54,315 nucleotides of DNA from an uncultured Ruminococcus sp. (GCA_902761345.1 CACWKD010000002.1:1-54315); one strand, 5' to 3'; numbered from the stretch's first letter, positions 17,279 through 27,687 are shown. Notes: a model not told the origin generated them from the letters alone. Program-made: numbers and translations.

Positions 17279-19441
17279 ATGGCAACTAACATTGATAAGC
17301 TTTCTGAGTTAGAGCTGTTCCTGTCAGGTGAATCCACACACGCATACAAATTCTTAGGTTCTCATTTTATGAAGATCGGTGACAGAAGCGGTGTAGTATT
17401 CAGAGTATGGGCACCTAACGCAAAGAGTGTTGCTGTTGTAGGTGACTTCAACGGCTGGGATCAGAACGCAAACTATATGTACAGATTGTACAACACAAGT
17501 ATTTGGGAGACATTTATAGACGGTCTTTCGGAATACGACAATTACAAATACAGCGTAGAATCCTCTTGGGGAGAAAGATTTCTCAAGACAGACCCCTATG
17601 CATTCCATTGTGAGCTTCGTCCTGAAAATGCGTCAAAGGTTTACGATATTGACGGATACGAGTGGCATGACGATGATTGGTATGCGTACAAGAAAGAGCA
17701 CCCGCACAGAAGTCAGCCTATCAACATTTATGAAATGAATGCAGGCTCATGGAAAAAGAACGATGACGGCACTTTCTACACATATAGACAGCTTGCAGAT
17801 ACGCTTGTTCCGTATATTAAAGACATGGGCTATACTCACTTAGAGTTTATGCCTTTGACAGAGTTCCCGTTTGACGGCTCATGGGGCTATCAAGTAACAG
17901 GATATTTTGCTGCAACATCACGTTACGGCACACCTAAGGATCTTATGTACTTTATTGACGAGTGTCATAAAGCAGGAATAGGCGTTATCCTTGACTGGGT
18001 TCCGGCGCACTTCCCGAAAGACGCTCACGGTCTTGCACGCTTTGACGGTACAGGCTGTTATGAGTACGAGGATTGGAGAATAGGCGAGCATAAGGAATGG
18101 GGTACTTATATTTTCAATTACTCCAGATACGAGGTTAAGAGCTTCCTTATTTCTTCTGCTAATTTCTGGCTGGAGGAGTACCATTTTGACGGTATCCGTG
18201 TAGATGCGGTTGCGTCTATGCTTTACCTTGACTATAACCGCAAGGACGGCGAGTGGCTGCCTAACCAGTACGGCGGAAGAGAAAATCTTGTAGCTGTTGA
18301 GTTTATACAAAAGCTTAATACTACTATCCATACACTCCACCCCGAAGCACTTATGATCGCTGAGGAGAGTACAGCTTGGGCAAACGTTACAGGCTATCCG
18401 ATTAAGGATTATGGCTTGGGCTTTGACTACAAGTGGAATATGGGTTGGATGAACGATACACTCCGTTATATCGAAGAGGATCCGCTGTGGAGAAACTGGC
18501 ATCAGAACGAGCTTACATTCAGCCTTGTTTATGCATTCTCAGAGAGCTTTATACTTCCGATCTCGCATGACGAGGTAGTTTACGGAAAGGGTTCTCTTAT
18601 AAATAAGATGCCCGGATATTACGATATGAAATTCCAGGGTATAAGAGGTTTCTTGGGTTATATGATGTCGCACCCCGGCAAGAAGCTTACATTTATGGGT
18701 ACAGATATAGGTCAGTTTGACGAGTGGAACGCTAACGAGCAGCTCCAGTGGAATTTGCTTGAATACGATAAGCATAAGCAGCTTAACCACTATATAGCTA
18801 CCCTTAACAAGTTCTATCGTGATGTTCCGGCTATGCACGAGAACGACTACGACTGGAACGGTTTCCGCTGGATCGCACTTGACGATTGCCAGAACAGCAT
18901 TATCTCCTACCGCAGAATTGCATTGGACAGCAGTGAGGTTATTGTTATCTGTAACTTCCAGCCTGTTACAAGAGAGAACTACCGCATAGGTGTTCCGAAG
19001 TACGGTATTTATGAGGAAGTGCTCAACTCTGAAAACGAGGAGTTTGGCGGCTGCGGAATTAAGAACACAGGCGATATTATGACTGATGATATTCCGAACA
19101 ACGATCTTGATTACTCTATCAGCATTACACTTCCGCCGCTTGGTGTTCTCTTCCTTACACTGAAAGAGGAACTTCCTGCACCTGAAAAGCCGGAGCCTGA
19201 AGAAGAGAAGGCAGAGGACGCAGAGGACGCAGCAGAAGCACCTGCCGAAGAAAAAACAAAGGAAGCTGTAACGGAAGCACCTGTCGAGGAAAAGGCAGAG
19301 GAAGCTGCAACAGAAGCACCTGTTGAGGAAAAGGCAGAGGAAGTTGTAAAGGAAGCACCTGTCGAAGAAAAAGCAGACGAGCCTGTTGAGGAGAAGAAAT
19401 CAGGAAAGAAAACAACTAAGAAAAAGACAACAAAGAAGTAA
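17279..19441 (+). CDS. glgB: 1,4-alpha-glucan branching enzyme
   Basis: A 720-aa cytosolic enzyme that makes alpha-1,6 branches in glycogen. A CBM48 domain (about 15-120, VFRVWAPNAKSVAVVGDFNG) precedes the GH13 barrel with HF at 244-245, nucleophile Asp309 in GIRVD, acid/base Glu in AEEST (362-363) and HDE at 430-432. The catalytic part ends near residue 640. The last 80 residues are atypical: tandem APVEEKAEE-type acidic repeats ending in a cluster of lysines and threonines (KKTTKKKTTKK). Such a tail is not part of GlgB and may bind polyanions or partners. The start has AGAGGG upstream. A terminator follows. Confidence 0.93.
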   Translation: MATNIDKLSELELFLSGESTHAYKFLGSHFMKIGDRSGVVFRVWAPNAKSVAVVGDFNGWDQNANYMYRLYNTSIWETFIDGLSEYDNYKYSVESSWGERFLKTDPYAFHCELRPENASKVYDIDGYEWHDDDWYAYKKEHPHRSQPINIYEMNAGSWKKNDDGTFYTYRQLADTLVPYIKDMGYTHLEFMPLTEFPFDGSWGYQVTGYFAATSRYGTPKDLMYFIDECHKAGIGVILDWVPAHFPKDAHGLARFDGTGCYEYEDWRIGEHKEWGTYIFNYSRYEVKSFLISSANFWLEEYHFDGIRVDAVASMLYLDYNRKDGEWLPNQYGGRENLVAVEFIQKLNTTIHTLHPEALMIAEESTAWANVTGYPIKDYGLGFDYKWNMGWMNDTLRYIEEDPLWRNWHQNELTFSLVYAFSESFILPISHDEVVYGKGSLINKMPGYYDMKFQGIRGFLGYMMSHPGKKLTFMGTDIGQFDEWNANEQLQWNLLEYDKHKQLNHYIATLNKFYRDVPAMHENDYDWNGFRWIALDDCQNSIISYRRIALDSSEVIVICNFQPVTRENYRIGVPKYGIYEEVLNSENEEFGGCGIKNTGDIMTDDIPNNDLDYSISITLPPLGVLFLTLKEELPAPEKPEPEEEKAEDAEDAAEAPAEEKTKEAVTEAPVEEKAEEAATEAPVEEKAEEVVKEAPVEEKADEPVEEKKSGKKTTKKKTTKK

Positions 19442-19452
19442 TTATATAAACA

Positions 19453-19483
19453 AAAATACTCCCGATAACAAGGGAGTATTTTT
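19453..19483 (+). terminator. Terminator of glgB
   Basis: AAAATACTCCC (19453-19463) pairs with GGGAGTATTTT (19472-19482), with a T-run. It ends just before the ribosome site of the Smr gene, so that gene depends on read-through. Confidence 0.8.
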
Positions 19484-19497
19484 ATATGGAGAAAGCT

Positions 19498-19749
19498 ATG
19501 GCATACACAGAAACAATAGATCTTCACGGTGAAACAAGGGAAAGCGCCAAACAAAGGCTTACAGGTGCATTAAAATCACTGCCGAAAGAAACACGTCAGC
19601 TTGTGGTGGTTCACGGCTATCACGGCGGAAACACACTCAGAGAAATGGTGAGGAATTTCAAGCACCCGAGAATAGAGAGAAAATCCATAGGATTAAATCA
19701 GGGCGAAACTATACTGATTATAAAACCGAGTGAGAAGACGGTAAAATGA
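19498..19749 (+). CDS. Smr-domain protein
   Basis: An 83-aa stand-alone Smr domain: TIDLHGETRESAKQRL at the front and VVHGYHGGNTLREMV in the middle. The LDxH-like and HGxGG-like motifs are the active-site signatures of Smr nucleases, although the second glycine context is changed to HGYHGG. ATG 19498 is chosen over 19486 because GGAG lies 7 nt before it. It is followed after 21 nt by the deoxyinosine glycosylase gene, suggesting a nucleic-acid-processing pair. Confidence 0.8.
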   Translation: MAYTETIDLHGETRESAKQRLTGALKSLPKETRQLVVVHGYHGGNTLREMVRNFKHPRIERKSIGLNQGETILIIKPSEKTVK

Positions 19750-19770
19750 CTGTGTACGGGAGAAATTTCT

Positions 19771-20262
19771 ATGAGATTACAACACGAATTTGAGCCGATA
19801 TTTGACAGCAATTCAAAGGTACTTATACTCGGCAGTTTTCCGTCTGTAAAGTCACGGGAGCAGAAATTTTATTACGGACACCCTCAAAACCGCTTTTGGC
19901 GATTGCTTGCTATGATATATAATACCCAAATACCGCAGACTGTCGAGGAAAAAAAGACGCTGTGCTTATCAAACGGCATTGCTTTGTGGGACGTAATAAA
20001 AGCGTGCGAAATAGTTGGGTCAAGCGACAGCAGTATCAGAAACGCTGAGGTAAACGATTTGAGTATTATACTTAATTGCTGCGATATTAAAGAAATATTT
20101 GTAAACGGCGGTACAGCGTACAGGTTGTTTGTAAAATATCAGCAGGATACAATTAACAGAACTGCCGTAAAGCTGCCTTCTACAAGTCCTGCAAATGCAG
20201 CATGGAGTTTGGAAAGATTGTACGGTGAGTGGAAGAAAGTGAGATTATTAGTAGAGCTTTAG
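19771..20262 (+). CDS. Family-6 UDG, hypoxanthine (deoxyinosine)-DNA glycosylase
   Basis: A 163-aa enzyme that removes deaminated adenine from DNA. Family-6 motifs are present: GSFPS (21-25), YYGHPQNRFW (34-43) including the catalytic-region Asn40, and LPSTSPANA (135-143). Length is standard. The start ATG has GGGAG upstream, 21 nt after the Smr stop. The following 160 bp hold a dispersed-repeat-like segment and the bidirectional terminator. Confidence 0.85.
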   Translation: MRLQHEFEPIFDSNSKVLILGSFPSVKSREQKFYYGHPQNRFWRLLAMIYNTQIPQTVEEKKTLCLSNGIALWDVIKACEIVGSSDSSIRNAEVNDLSIILNCCDIKEIFVNGGTAYRLFVKYQQDTINRTAVKLPSTSPANAAWSLERLYGEWKKVRLLVEL

Positions 20263-20426
20263 TATTTAAAAAATCATTATCCACAATTTAAGAAAAAAAT
20301 AAATAAAGTTTTCGATCAAACCTTTTTCAAAAAGCACCCAAGGGTACTTCCTATGGGCGTTTGCAGGGTGCATGAACAGCGTTGCTTAATCTGAACTCTC
20401 TTATCAGAAGGTAAAAAACAAACAAA

Positions 20427-20457
20427 AATGACGCCGCATAAAACTTACGGCGTCATT
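20427..20457. terminator. Bidirectional terminator between glycosylase and pntB
   Basis: AATGACGCCG (20427-20436) pairs perfectly with CGGCGTCATT (20448-20457). T-rich tracts follow on both strands; it serves the convergent glycosylase and pnt operons. Confidence 0.85.
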
Positions 20458-20498
20458 ATATTTTTATTGAGATATGTTAAAAACCTTAAACTCTGAAA

Positions 20499-21935
20499 TT
20501 AACCCTCGTCAAACTCGCTTACAAGTGAAGATACAGTCTGTTTAGCGTCACCGTAAATCATTACTGTATTGTCGTTTGTAAACAGCGGGTTCTCAACTCC
20601 CGAGAATCCTGTACCCTTACCTCTCTTGAGTACGAATACTGTGCGTGCTTCAAATGCATTGATAATAGGCATACCGTACAGCGGTGATGTTTCATCGTTG
20701 ATTGCAGACGGGTTTACAACGTCGTTTGCACCGATAACGATAGCAACGTCTGTGTTGGACATCTGCGGGTTCATTTCATCGGCTGTCTTAAGCTGCTCAT
20801 ACGGTACATTTGCTTCTGCAAGAAGTACGTTCATATGACCCGGCATACGTCCTGCAACAGGGTGAATAGCAAAGCTTACCTCAGCGCCGTTCTCTTCGAG
20901 CTTGTCGCAAAGCTCCTTAACAGCGTGCTGTGCCTGAGCAACTGCCATACCGTAACCCGGAATGAATACTACGCTTGACGCAGCTTCAAGAATAAGATAA
21001 GCGTCCTCAACAGTCATAGACTTAGGCTCTTTTGCCTCGCCTGCTGCACCCTTCTTTGCAGATGCGCCAAAGCTGCTGAACAGTAAGTTGTAAAGTGTTC
21101 TGTTCATAGCCTTACACATAATAAGTGTAAGAATAAGACCCGATGTACCTACCAGACAACCCGAAACTACAAGCACCGAGTTGGAGATTGAAAGACCTGC
21201 AAATGCTGCTGCAAGACCTGAGAATGCGTTAAGCAGTGAGATAATAACAGGCATATCGCCGCCGCCTATTGCAACTACCATTGTAAATCCAAGAATGAGG
21301 TAAGCAGCTGTTACAATGATAATACCGATCTTGCCAACTTCAACGTCAACTACGCCTGCGATCTGAAGTGCATATATAGCTACGCCGCAAAGACCTACAA
21401 CTGCAAGCAAACCGTTAATGAAGTTCTTGCCGGGGATAGATACGTTCTTCTTGAACATCTTGCCTGATAATTTACCCCAAGCTACAACAGATCCTGTAAA
21501 TGCAATTGCACCGATAGCAATTGTCAAACCGAGCGCAATACTTGAGAATACGTTTATACTCTTATCAGTCATATACTGCGTAAGAGCAACAAGCAGTGAA
21601 GAAAGTCCGCCGAAACCGTTAAACAATGCTACGAGCTGCGGCATTCCTGTCATTTCAACTTTCTTTGCCCAGATCGCGCCGATTACCGAACCGAGCGCAA
21701 TAGCAGCAACAGCCCAGATATAAGCGTTTCCGAGAGGGGGCTGTGTGAGTGTATCGGTAACCTCTTTTTCAAAAAGAACCGTAACAACTGCGATCAACAT
21801 TCCGACAGAAGATAAAAGATTACCTTTTCTTGCCGTATCTGCTTTACCCAAAAGCTTAATGCCTCTGATAAAAAGAATAGAAGATACCATATAAAGAATG
21901 GTTGTAGATATTACTCTTATATTTTCAAAACTCAC
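20499..21935 (-). CDS. pntB: NAD(P) transhydrogenase subunit beta
   Basis: A 478-aa inner-membrane subunit of proton-translocating transhydrogenase. The N-terminal half has eight or nine membrane segments (including TGMPQLVALFNGFGG), and the C-terminal third (from about 300) is the soluble NADP(H)-binding domain III with GYGMAVAQAQ and GRMPGHMNV, followed by IGANDVVNP. Length is normal. Its ATG overlaps the stop of the small alpha subunit by 4 nt. It reduces NADP+ with NADH driven by the proton gradient. Confidence 0.93.
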   Translation of the reverse strand: MSFENIRVISTTILYMVSSILFIRGIKLLGKADTARKGNLLSSVGMLIAVVTVLFEKEVTDTLTQPPLGNAYIWAVAAIALGSVIGAIWAKKVEMTGMPQLVALFNGFGGLSSLLVALTQYMTDKSINVFSSIALGLTIAIGAIAFTGSVVAWGKLSGKMFKKNVSIPGKNFINGLLAVVGLCGVAIYALQIAGVVDVEVGKIGIIIVTAAYLILGFTMVVAIGGGDMPVIISLLNAFSGLAAAFAGLSISNSVLVVSGCLVGTSGLILTLIMCKAMNRTLYNLLFSSFGASAKKGAAGEAKEPKSMTVEDAYLILEAASSVVFIPGYGMAVAQAQHAVKELCDKLEENGAEVSFAIHPVAGRMPGHMNVLLAEANVPYEQLKTADEMNPQMSNTDVAIVIGANDVVNPSAINDETSPLYGMPIINAFEARTVFVLKRGKGTGFSGVENPLFTNDNTVMIYGDAKQTVSSLVSEFDEG

Positions 21936-22240
21936 TTCTTCTTGTCCCCTTTCTTCTTGAACATTTCAAGCATTCTGTCAGTAACGAGGTAGCCGCCAAC
22001 AACATTGATCGTTGCAAGGACGATAGCGGCAAAACCACAGATATTGCTGATCATTCCCTCAGTGTGGAGAGCAACTGCCGTAGCAGAGATCGCACCAACG
22101 ATCGTGATACCTGAAATAGCGTTTGTACCCGACATCAGCGGTGTATGGAGCTGTGACGGAACTTTTGAGATGAGCTCTACGCCCAAAAAGCCTGCAATGA
22201 CAAATACAAAAACAAGCAGAAGTATTTCTCCGATAGCCAT
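21932..22240 (-). CDS. pntAB: NAD(P) transhydrogenase subunit alpha, membrane part
   Basis: A 102-aa protein with three membrane helices; HTPLMSGTNAISGI in the middle is the strongly conserved signature of the transhydrogenase alpha2 (PntAB) membrane domain. It is the middle gene of the operon, 23 nt after pntAA and overlapping pntB by 4 nt. Separate alpha1 and alpha2 polypeptides (as in Rhodospirillum rubrum) rather than one fused PntA are shown directly. Confidence 0.93.
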   Translation of the reverse strand: MAIGEILLLVFVFVIAGFLGVELISKVPSQLHTPLMSGTNAISGITIVGAISATAVALHTEGMISNICGFAAIVLATINVVGGYLVTDRMLEMFKKKGDKKK

Positions 22241-22263
22241 AGTTTCTCTTCCTTTCTCGAATA

Positions 22264-23385
22264 TTACTTAAATCTCTCGTGTATGATCTGACCGTCCTTT
22301 GTAAGCAGACAGCCCTTCATGATCTCATCTTCAAGATTAACCTTGAGTTCACGGCTTTCCTTATCATAGAAGTGTGTTAAAAATGCTGTAAAGTTACCTG
22401 AGAGCATTTTTGAAGCGTCGTAAGGAACCTGACGTTCAAGCATATCGCCTGACATAATGATAACGCCGTTATCTCTTACAACTTCTTCATAAAGCTTAGA
22501 GCCTTCAACGTTACCGCCTGTTGATACTGCCATATCCACAACAACTGCGCCCGGCTTCATACGGTCAAGTACGTCTTTACCGATAAGGCGAGGAGCCTTT
22601 CTTCCGAATACCTTAGCTGTTGTAATAACAATATCCGAACGCTCACAGACTTTAGCCTGTGCTTCCTGCTGCTTTTTAACCTGCTCGGGAGTAAGTTCCT
22701 TTGCATAGCCCTGCTCAGTCTGACCCATTTCTCCGAGGTCGATCTTTACAAAGTTTGCGCCGAGTGATTTTACCTGTTCCTCAACAACAGGACGTGTGTC
22801 AAACGCCTCAACTCTTGCGCCAAGACGCTTTGCAGTAGCGATCGCCTGCAAGCCTGCAACGCCGACGCCAATTACAAATACTCTTGCAGGATTGATCGTA
22901 CCCGAAGGCGTAACCATCATCGGAAGAATTTTAGGAAGTCTTGCCGCAGCGTTTACTACAGCCGCATAACCTGCAAGTGATGTCTGTGAGGACTGTACGT
23001 CCATTTTCTGAGCAAGTGTTGTTCTTGGTATCATTTCCAATGAAACTGCCTGCAAGCCTGCTTTTGCCATATCGCCGAGAAGCTTTTTCTCGTTGAACGG
23101 ATCAAGATAGCTCAAATGCAGTGTGTTCTTTTCGATACCCTTTATGCTTTCGGGCTTTAAAATACGCAGTACAATATCCTTACCACGGTAGCCCTCCTCG
23201 TTTGTTGAAACGAGCGACGCGCCTGCTTTTTTGTAATCCTCGTCGGAAAATCCGCTCTTGATACCTGTTCCCTTAACCACAGTGATCTCATAGCCCATTG
23301 CAGTAAGTCGCTTTACATCATCGGGAATAAGGGCAGTACGTGTTTCTTTCTCGTCCATTTCCCTGCAAAGAAGAATTTTTTTCAT
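22264..23385 (-). CDS. pntAA: NAD(P) transhydrogenase subunit alpha, NAD-binding part
   Basis: A 373-aa soluble domain I subunit, related to alanine dehydrogenase. The NAD-binding loop GVGVAG is at 173-178 with Asp of EAFDTRP about 20 residues on, and the mobile loop region near 220-240 (YAKELTPEQVK) is present. It binds NADH on the cytosolic face and passes hydride to PntB. The start has AAGGAG upstream. It leads the three-gene operon; a TATAAT at 23409-23414 (minus strand) is a likely -10 box. Confidence 0.92.
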   Translation of the reverse strand: MKKILLCREMDEKETRTALIPDDVKRLTAMGYEITVVKGTGIKSGFSDEDYKKAGASLVSTNEEGYRGKDIVLRILKPESIKGIEKNTLHLSYLDPFNEKKLLGDMAKAGLQAVSLEMIPRTTLAQKMDVQSSQTSLAGYAAVVNAAARLPKILPMMVTPSGTINPARVFVIGVGVAGLQAIATAKRLGARVEAFDTRPVVEEQVKSLGANFVKIDLGEMGQTEQGYAKELTPEQVKKQQEAQAKVCERSDIVITTAKVFGRKAPRLIGKDVLDRMKPGAVVVDMAVSTGGNVEGSKLYEEVVRDNGVIIMSGDMLERQVPYDASKMLSGNFTAFLTHFYDKESRELKVNLEDEIMKGCLLTKDGQIIHERFK

Positions 23386-23698
23386 AGGTTTGCTCCTTTC
23401 GGATTTATATTATAATACATTACCTGATATAAATAATTGACAAATAGTTAATATTATGAAAAATCACCGCAGTATAGCCAAAAATAAACAAAAAACGCCA
23501 AAAAATTTATGTCAGATTACAGTATCGTATAAGACAGCATAAGGCAACACCGCATTATTCATACGATGTCGCCCGAGGACTGTGTCCTGAATATTTTCTG
23601 TAATGCAAATATTTAGGAATGTTATTTGAGTGTATAAATCACATAATACCGTGTTATCAAAATTATGTTTTTATACTCTCGTTGCTTGTTGTTATTAA
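23386..23698. other. Intergenic region pnt/gdhA
   Basis: No gene seen. It carries the pnt promoter region (minus-strand TATAAT at 23409-23414) and a segment AAGGCAACACCGCA (about 23541-23554) close to AAGGCAATACCGCA near 51018, a likely dispersed repeat. No clear terminator for gdhA was found. Confidence 0.4.
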
Positions 23699-25093
<1,395 letters not shown>

Positions 25094-25279
25094 TTAAAAT
25101 GGTACTATATTTTTACCTTTTAAAGCAATATCATAATGGATAACAATTTCAGACATTTACCGTTAAAAAACGGACTTTTAATATTCTTGCCGTTAATGTA
25201 ATTAGCCTTGGCTTTACGCCGCTTTTATAATGATTAAGTTAGGCAGGGTGAATTATATCATTTTCTATCCGTCAAAAAG

Positions 25280-26038
25280 CTATCTGCGAAAATCCGACGG
25301 AACGTGTCCTGTTACTTTTTTAAACACCCTTGTGAAGTAATCTGCCGAAGAATAGCCGAGTAATTCGCTTACCTCTGCTACCTTATAATGTCCCGATGAA
25401 AGCAAGAGCCGTGCATAATCCATTGTAAGATTTTTATAAAATTCGCTGAATGAAACTCCTGTTTTGCGTTTGAAATACCGTCTGAAATAGTCGGGATTAA
25501 ATCCGAAGAAATCTGCTGCTTCTTCAACCGACGCAGCTTTTCCTTGTGTTTTTTTCAAAAATTCGCTGAGTTTCTCAATTAAAGCTTCGTTGTCACAAGC
25601 AGCTGTAAGCTTTTCGAGTGCTGTATTTGTGGCAGAGGCATACTCTTTTCCGGCAGCATTTGTACTTACAATTGTACGAACACGAATTAAAGCTTGTTTG
25701 AGTTCATCATTTTTGACAGGTTCAACGAGGCAGTCAACTGCACCAAGCAGAAAACATTCCCTTATGTTTTTTGAAGATTCCACATGGCTTATGACAAGCG
25801 TTGAGATTTCCGGACACCTCTTTGCGGCTTTAGTCATAAACGGAACAGCAACAGCAGACGCAGGGCGGTCAACACACAACACAAGATCACATTCTTGATT
25901 TTCAGCGGATGTAACGGCATGATCTACATCAAAGGTGTGTCCTGTAATTTCAAATCCGCATTCTCTCCACAAGGACATATCCGAAAGCTTTCTGATTTCC
26001 ATTCCCGAGGAATCGAGAACAAGTATTCTGAACAGCAC
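25280..26038 (-). CDS. Response-regulator-like AraC-family transcription factor
   Basis: About 252 aa: a receiver-like domain (1-120, beginning ILVLDSSG, with ECDLVLCVDRP in place of the phospho-Asp region and a terminal Lys/Pro-like VEPVKND), then two AraC helix-turn-helix motifs (about 155-250, AADFFGFNPDYFRRYFKRKT and SELLGYSSADYFTRVFKKVT). The receiver has lost part of its acidic pocket, so phosphorylation is doubtful. GTG 26038 has AAAGGTGG at a good distance; GTG 26044 is too close. It may regulate gdhA or itself; no kinase adjoins. Confidence 0.8.
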   Translation of the reverse strand: MLFRILVLDSSGMEIRKLSDMSLWRECGFEITGHTFDVDHAVTSAENQECDLVLCVDRPASAVAVPFMTKAAKRCPEISTLVISHVESSKNIRECFLLGAVDCLVEPVKNDELKQALIRVRTIVSTNAAGKEYASATNTALEKLTAACDNEALIEKLSEFLKKTQGKAASVEEAADFFGFNPDYFRRYFKRKTGVSFSEFYKNLTMDYARLLLSSGHYKVAEVSELLGYSSADYFTRVFKKVTGHVPSDFRR

Positions 26039-26055
26039 AGGCACACCACCTTTAC

Positions 26056-26108
26056 TAAAAAATAAAAAAGCAGGGCTATCCTGTTAATTTCTTAACAGAA
26101 CTGCCCCA
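26056..26108 (-). terminator. Terminator-like hairpin in the leader of the AraC-type gene
   Basis: On the minus strand CTGTTAA pairs with TTAACAG (arms 26081-26087 and 26092-26098) inside a GGGC/GCCC outer stem (26073-26076 and 26103-26106), followed at once by CTTTTTTATTTTTTAG and then the ribosome site. A TATAAT on the same strand (26130-26135) would place the hairpin inside the 5' leader, so it looks like a transcription attenuator. Confidence 0.55.
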
Positions 26109-26313
26109 TTGCACTAAGTAGTTTATCATATTATAGTGTTTCTGGTCAATCAAAAGGTTAAAAATAGTACGGATTTTAAGGTAAAAAATCTGATATTTAA
26201 CGGAATGTCCAAAGACTTCCTATTCACTCTTTTTTTCTGAAATGTAATGATAGTCTGTTGTTTAGTTAAAATTGTGGACAGAGGGCGGTAAATTATAGTT
26301 TTGAAAGAAAAAT

Positions 26314-26375
26314 GTAAAGTATACTTGACAACTAATGTAAAGTGTGCTATATTAAATTTGTAAAGTGAACTTTAC
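26314..26375 (+). promoter_or_regulatory. Three phased GTAAAGT operator sites
   Basis: GTAAAGT occurs at 26314, 26337 and 26360, exactly 23 bp apart. The first and third are halves of palindromes (GTAAAGT-AT-ACTTGAC and GTAAAGT-GA-ACTTTAC). They straddle the promoter of the XRE gene at 26404, suggesting autoregulation. Confidence 0.6.
26325..26353 (+). promoter_or_regulatory. Promoter of XRE/membrane protein operon
   Basis: TTGACA (26325-26330), a 17-nt spacer and TATATT (26348-26353). Confidence 0.75.
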
Positions 26376-26403
26376 AAAAACAAACAACGGAGGGAAGTAT
26401 TTT

Positions 26404-26610
26404 TTGAAAAACAGAATACAGGAACTGCGAAAATCACAAAAGGTCACACAACAGGAACTTGCCGACGCTCTGAGCGTTACACGGCAGACGATCATCTCTT
26501 TGGAAAACGGACGATACAACGCCTCTCTTACTCTTGCGCACAAGGCGGCGCAGTTTTTTAAAATGACGATCGAGGAATTATTTATTTTTGAAGATGATGA
26601 AAACTTATAA
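26404..26610 (+). CDS. Small XRE-family regulator
   Basis: A 68-aa single-domain HTH protein of the YozG/PlcR-N type: NRIQELRKSQKVTQQELADA, then VTRQTIISLENGRYNAS and a final IEELFIFEDDE. The start is TTG at 26404 with GGAGGGA 8 nt before it; an upstream ATG would lie inside the operator. Paired with the membrane gene that follows, it matches a common Firmicutes arrangement in which the small repressor controls its own membrane partner. Operators are described separately. Confidence 0.85.
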   Translation: MKNRIQELRKSQKVTQQELADALSVTRQTIISLENGRYNASLTLAHKAAQFFKMTIEELFIFEDDENL

Positions 26611-26625
26611 TTGGAGGATATTATT

Positions 26626-27057
26626 ATGGAAGAATTCAGAAATACTCTTAAAAAGCAGCTTAAAGTCTATGTGTTTATTTGCTGTATATTCCCGTCTGTA
26701 ATGATTGCAGCTAAGGCAATTTTCAAAAACGCAGGAGATTTTGCGCATGGTTTGGTATTGGGTGTTTGCGTAGGATCAATGTTAGTTGCATTAATTTTTC
26801 TGGTGAGAAATTATACAGCGCTTCACGATGAAGAGAAATTCAAGAAGCTGTATATCGAGCTTACAGATGAGAGAAATGTTTCTATCGGCAAGGAAACGAT
26901 GAAAACAGCAAGCACTGTTTGTGCGGTTGTAACAGGGTTAGCGAGTATAGTTTCGGGATTTATTAACGAGGCAGTTTCCATTACACTTGCGGCAAATCTC
27001 ATTGTATCCGCTGTAATAACTCTTGCCGTACAGATGTACTACAAGAAAAAATTGTAA
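26626..27057 (+). CDS. Membrane protein partner of XRE regulator
   Basis: A 143-aa protein with four likely membrane segments (about 14-30, 43-64, 96-113 and 118-137) and a short charged loop (HDEEKFKKLYIELTDERN) in the middle. ATG 26626 has GGAGG 7 nt upstream, and it starts 15 nt after the XRE stop. The family is the DUF-type membrane partner often found with small XRE repressors; the function is unknown. Confidence 0.65.
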   Translation: MEEFRNTLKKQLKVYVFICCIFPSVMIAAKAIFKNAGDFAHGLVLGVCVGSMLVALIFLVRNYTALHDEEKFKKLYIELTDERNVSIGKETMKTASTVCAVVTGLASIVSGFINEAVSITLAANLIVSAVITLAVQMYYKKKL

Positions 27058-27059
27058 TA

Positions 27060-27096
27060 AAAACGGGAGCAGGGTATAGTCCTTGTTCCCGTTTAT
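27060..27096. terminator. Bidirectional terminator
   Basis: AAACGGGAGCAGG pairs with CCTTGTTCCCGTTT across a 7-nt loop, between the convergent membrane-protein and GNAT genes. Confidence 0.8.
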
Positions 27097-27105
27097 CTCT
27101 GCCTT

Positions 27106-27687
27106 TCACTCCAACAGCCGAACATCTACCAAGTGCCGCATAATAAATCCCATATAACGGTTCATAAGCTCCTTGTATTCCTCGGGGCGAACGGTAAAAT
27201 CATCGCTGTCATTTTTTGAATTTTCATCGAGCAGTCTGCCGCCCATTGCGGAAAATGTGACTGTACCCTCTTTTAGTTTAAAGGGAAGATCACGCAGTCC
27301 GCAGGCTTTGTAAAACTCATGTCTTTTTACACGCTGAGTATAATTATCTGCTGCTTTGTCAAGCTGTTCGAGTGCGAGGAAAAACCTTTTGCCACGGTAA
27401 CGCTCAAGCAAGGCGGATATTGTCTGAGAGCCGTACCCTCTGCCACGTTTTTCACGGTCAACTGCAATATAAAACAGGTACGCAAGATCACGCAGGCATA
27501 CAACGTATGACATACCAACCAAAATATTTTCATCATACAATGCTAAAAAATCGGCTTTACCTTTGTTTGCACGTTTTATCAAAAGTTTCATCGGCGCACG
27601 CTCATTATCGGGAAACGCTTCTGTATATATCTTCTCGATAGCCTGATATTCGTTTTTCTCGGTGACTTTTTTCAGTTTTAAACTCAA
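27106..27687 (-). CDS. GNAT-family N-acetyltransferase
   Basis: A 193-aa acetyltransferase. The acetyl-CoA loop is REKRGRGYGSQTI, preceded by the beta-strand LAYLFYIAVD and followed by a late FYKACGL, the conserved motif-B region. Substrate unknown. TTG 27687 is chosen because GGAG and GTGAGG lie just upstream; a TTG 15 nt earlier is the alternative. It is convergent with the preceding operon and has no partner gene. Confidence 0.8.
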   Translation of the reverse strand: MSLKLKKVTEKNEYQAIEKIYTEAFPDNERAPMKLLIKRANKGKADFLALYDENILVGMSYVVCLRDLAYLFYIAVDREKRGRGYGSQTISALLERYRGKRFFLALEQLDKAADNYTQRVKRHEFYKACGLRDLPFKLKEGTVTFSAMGGRLLDENSKNDSDDFTVRPEEYKELMNRYMGFIMRHLVDVRLLE

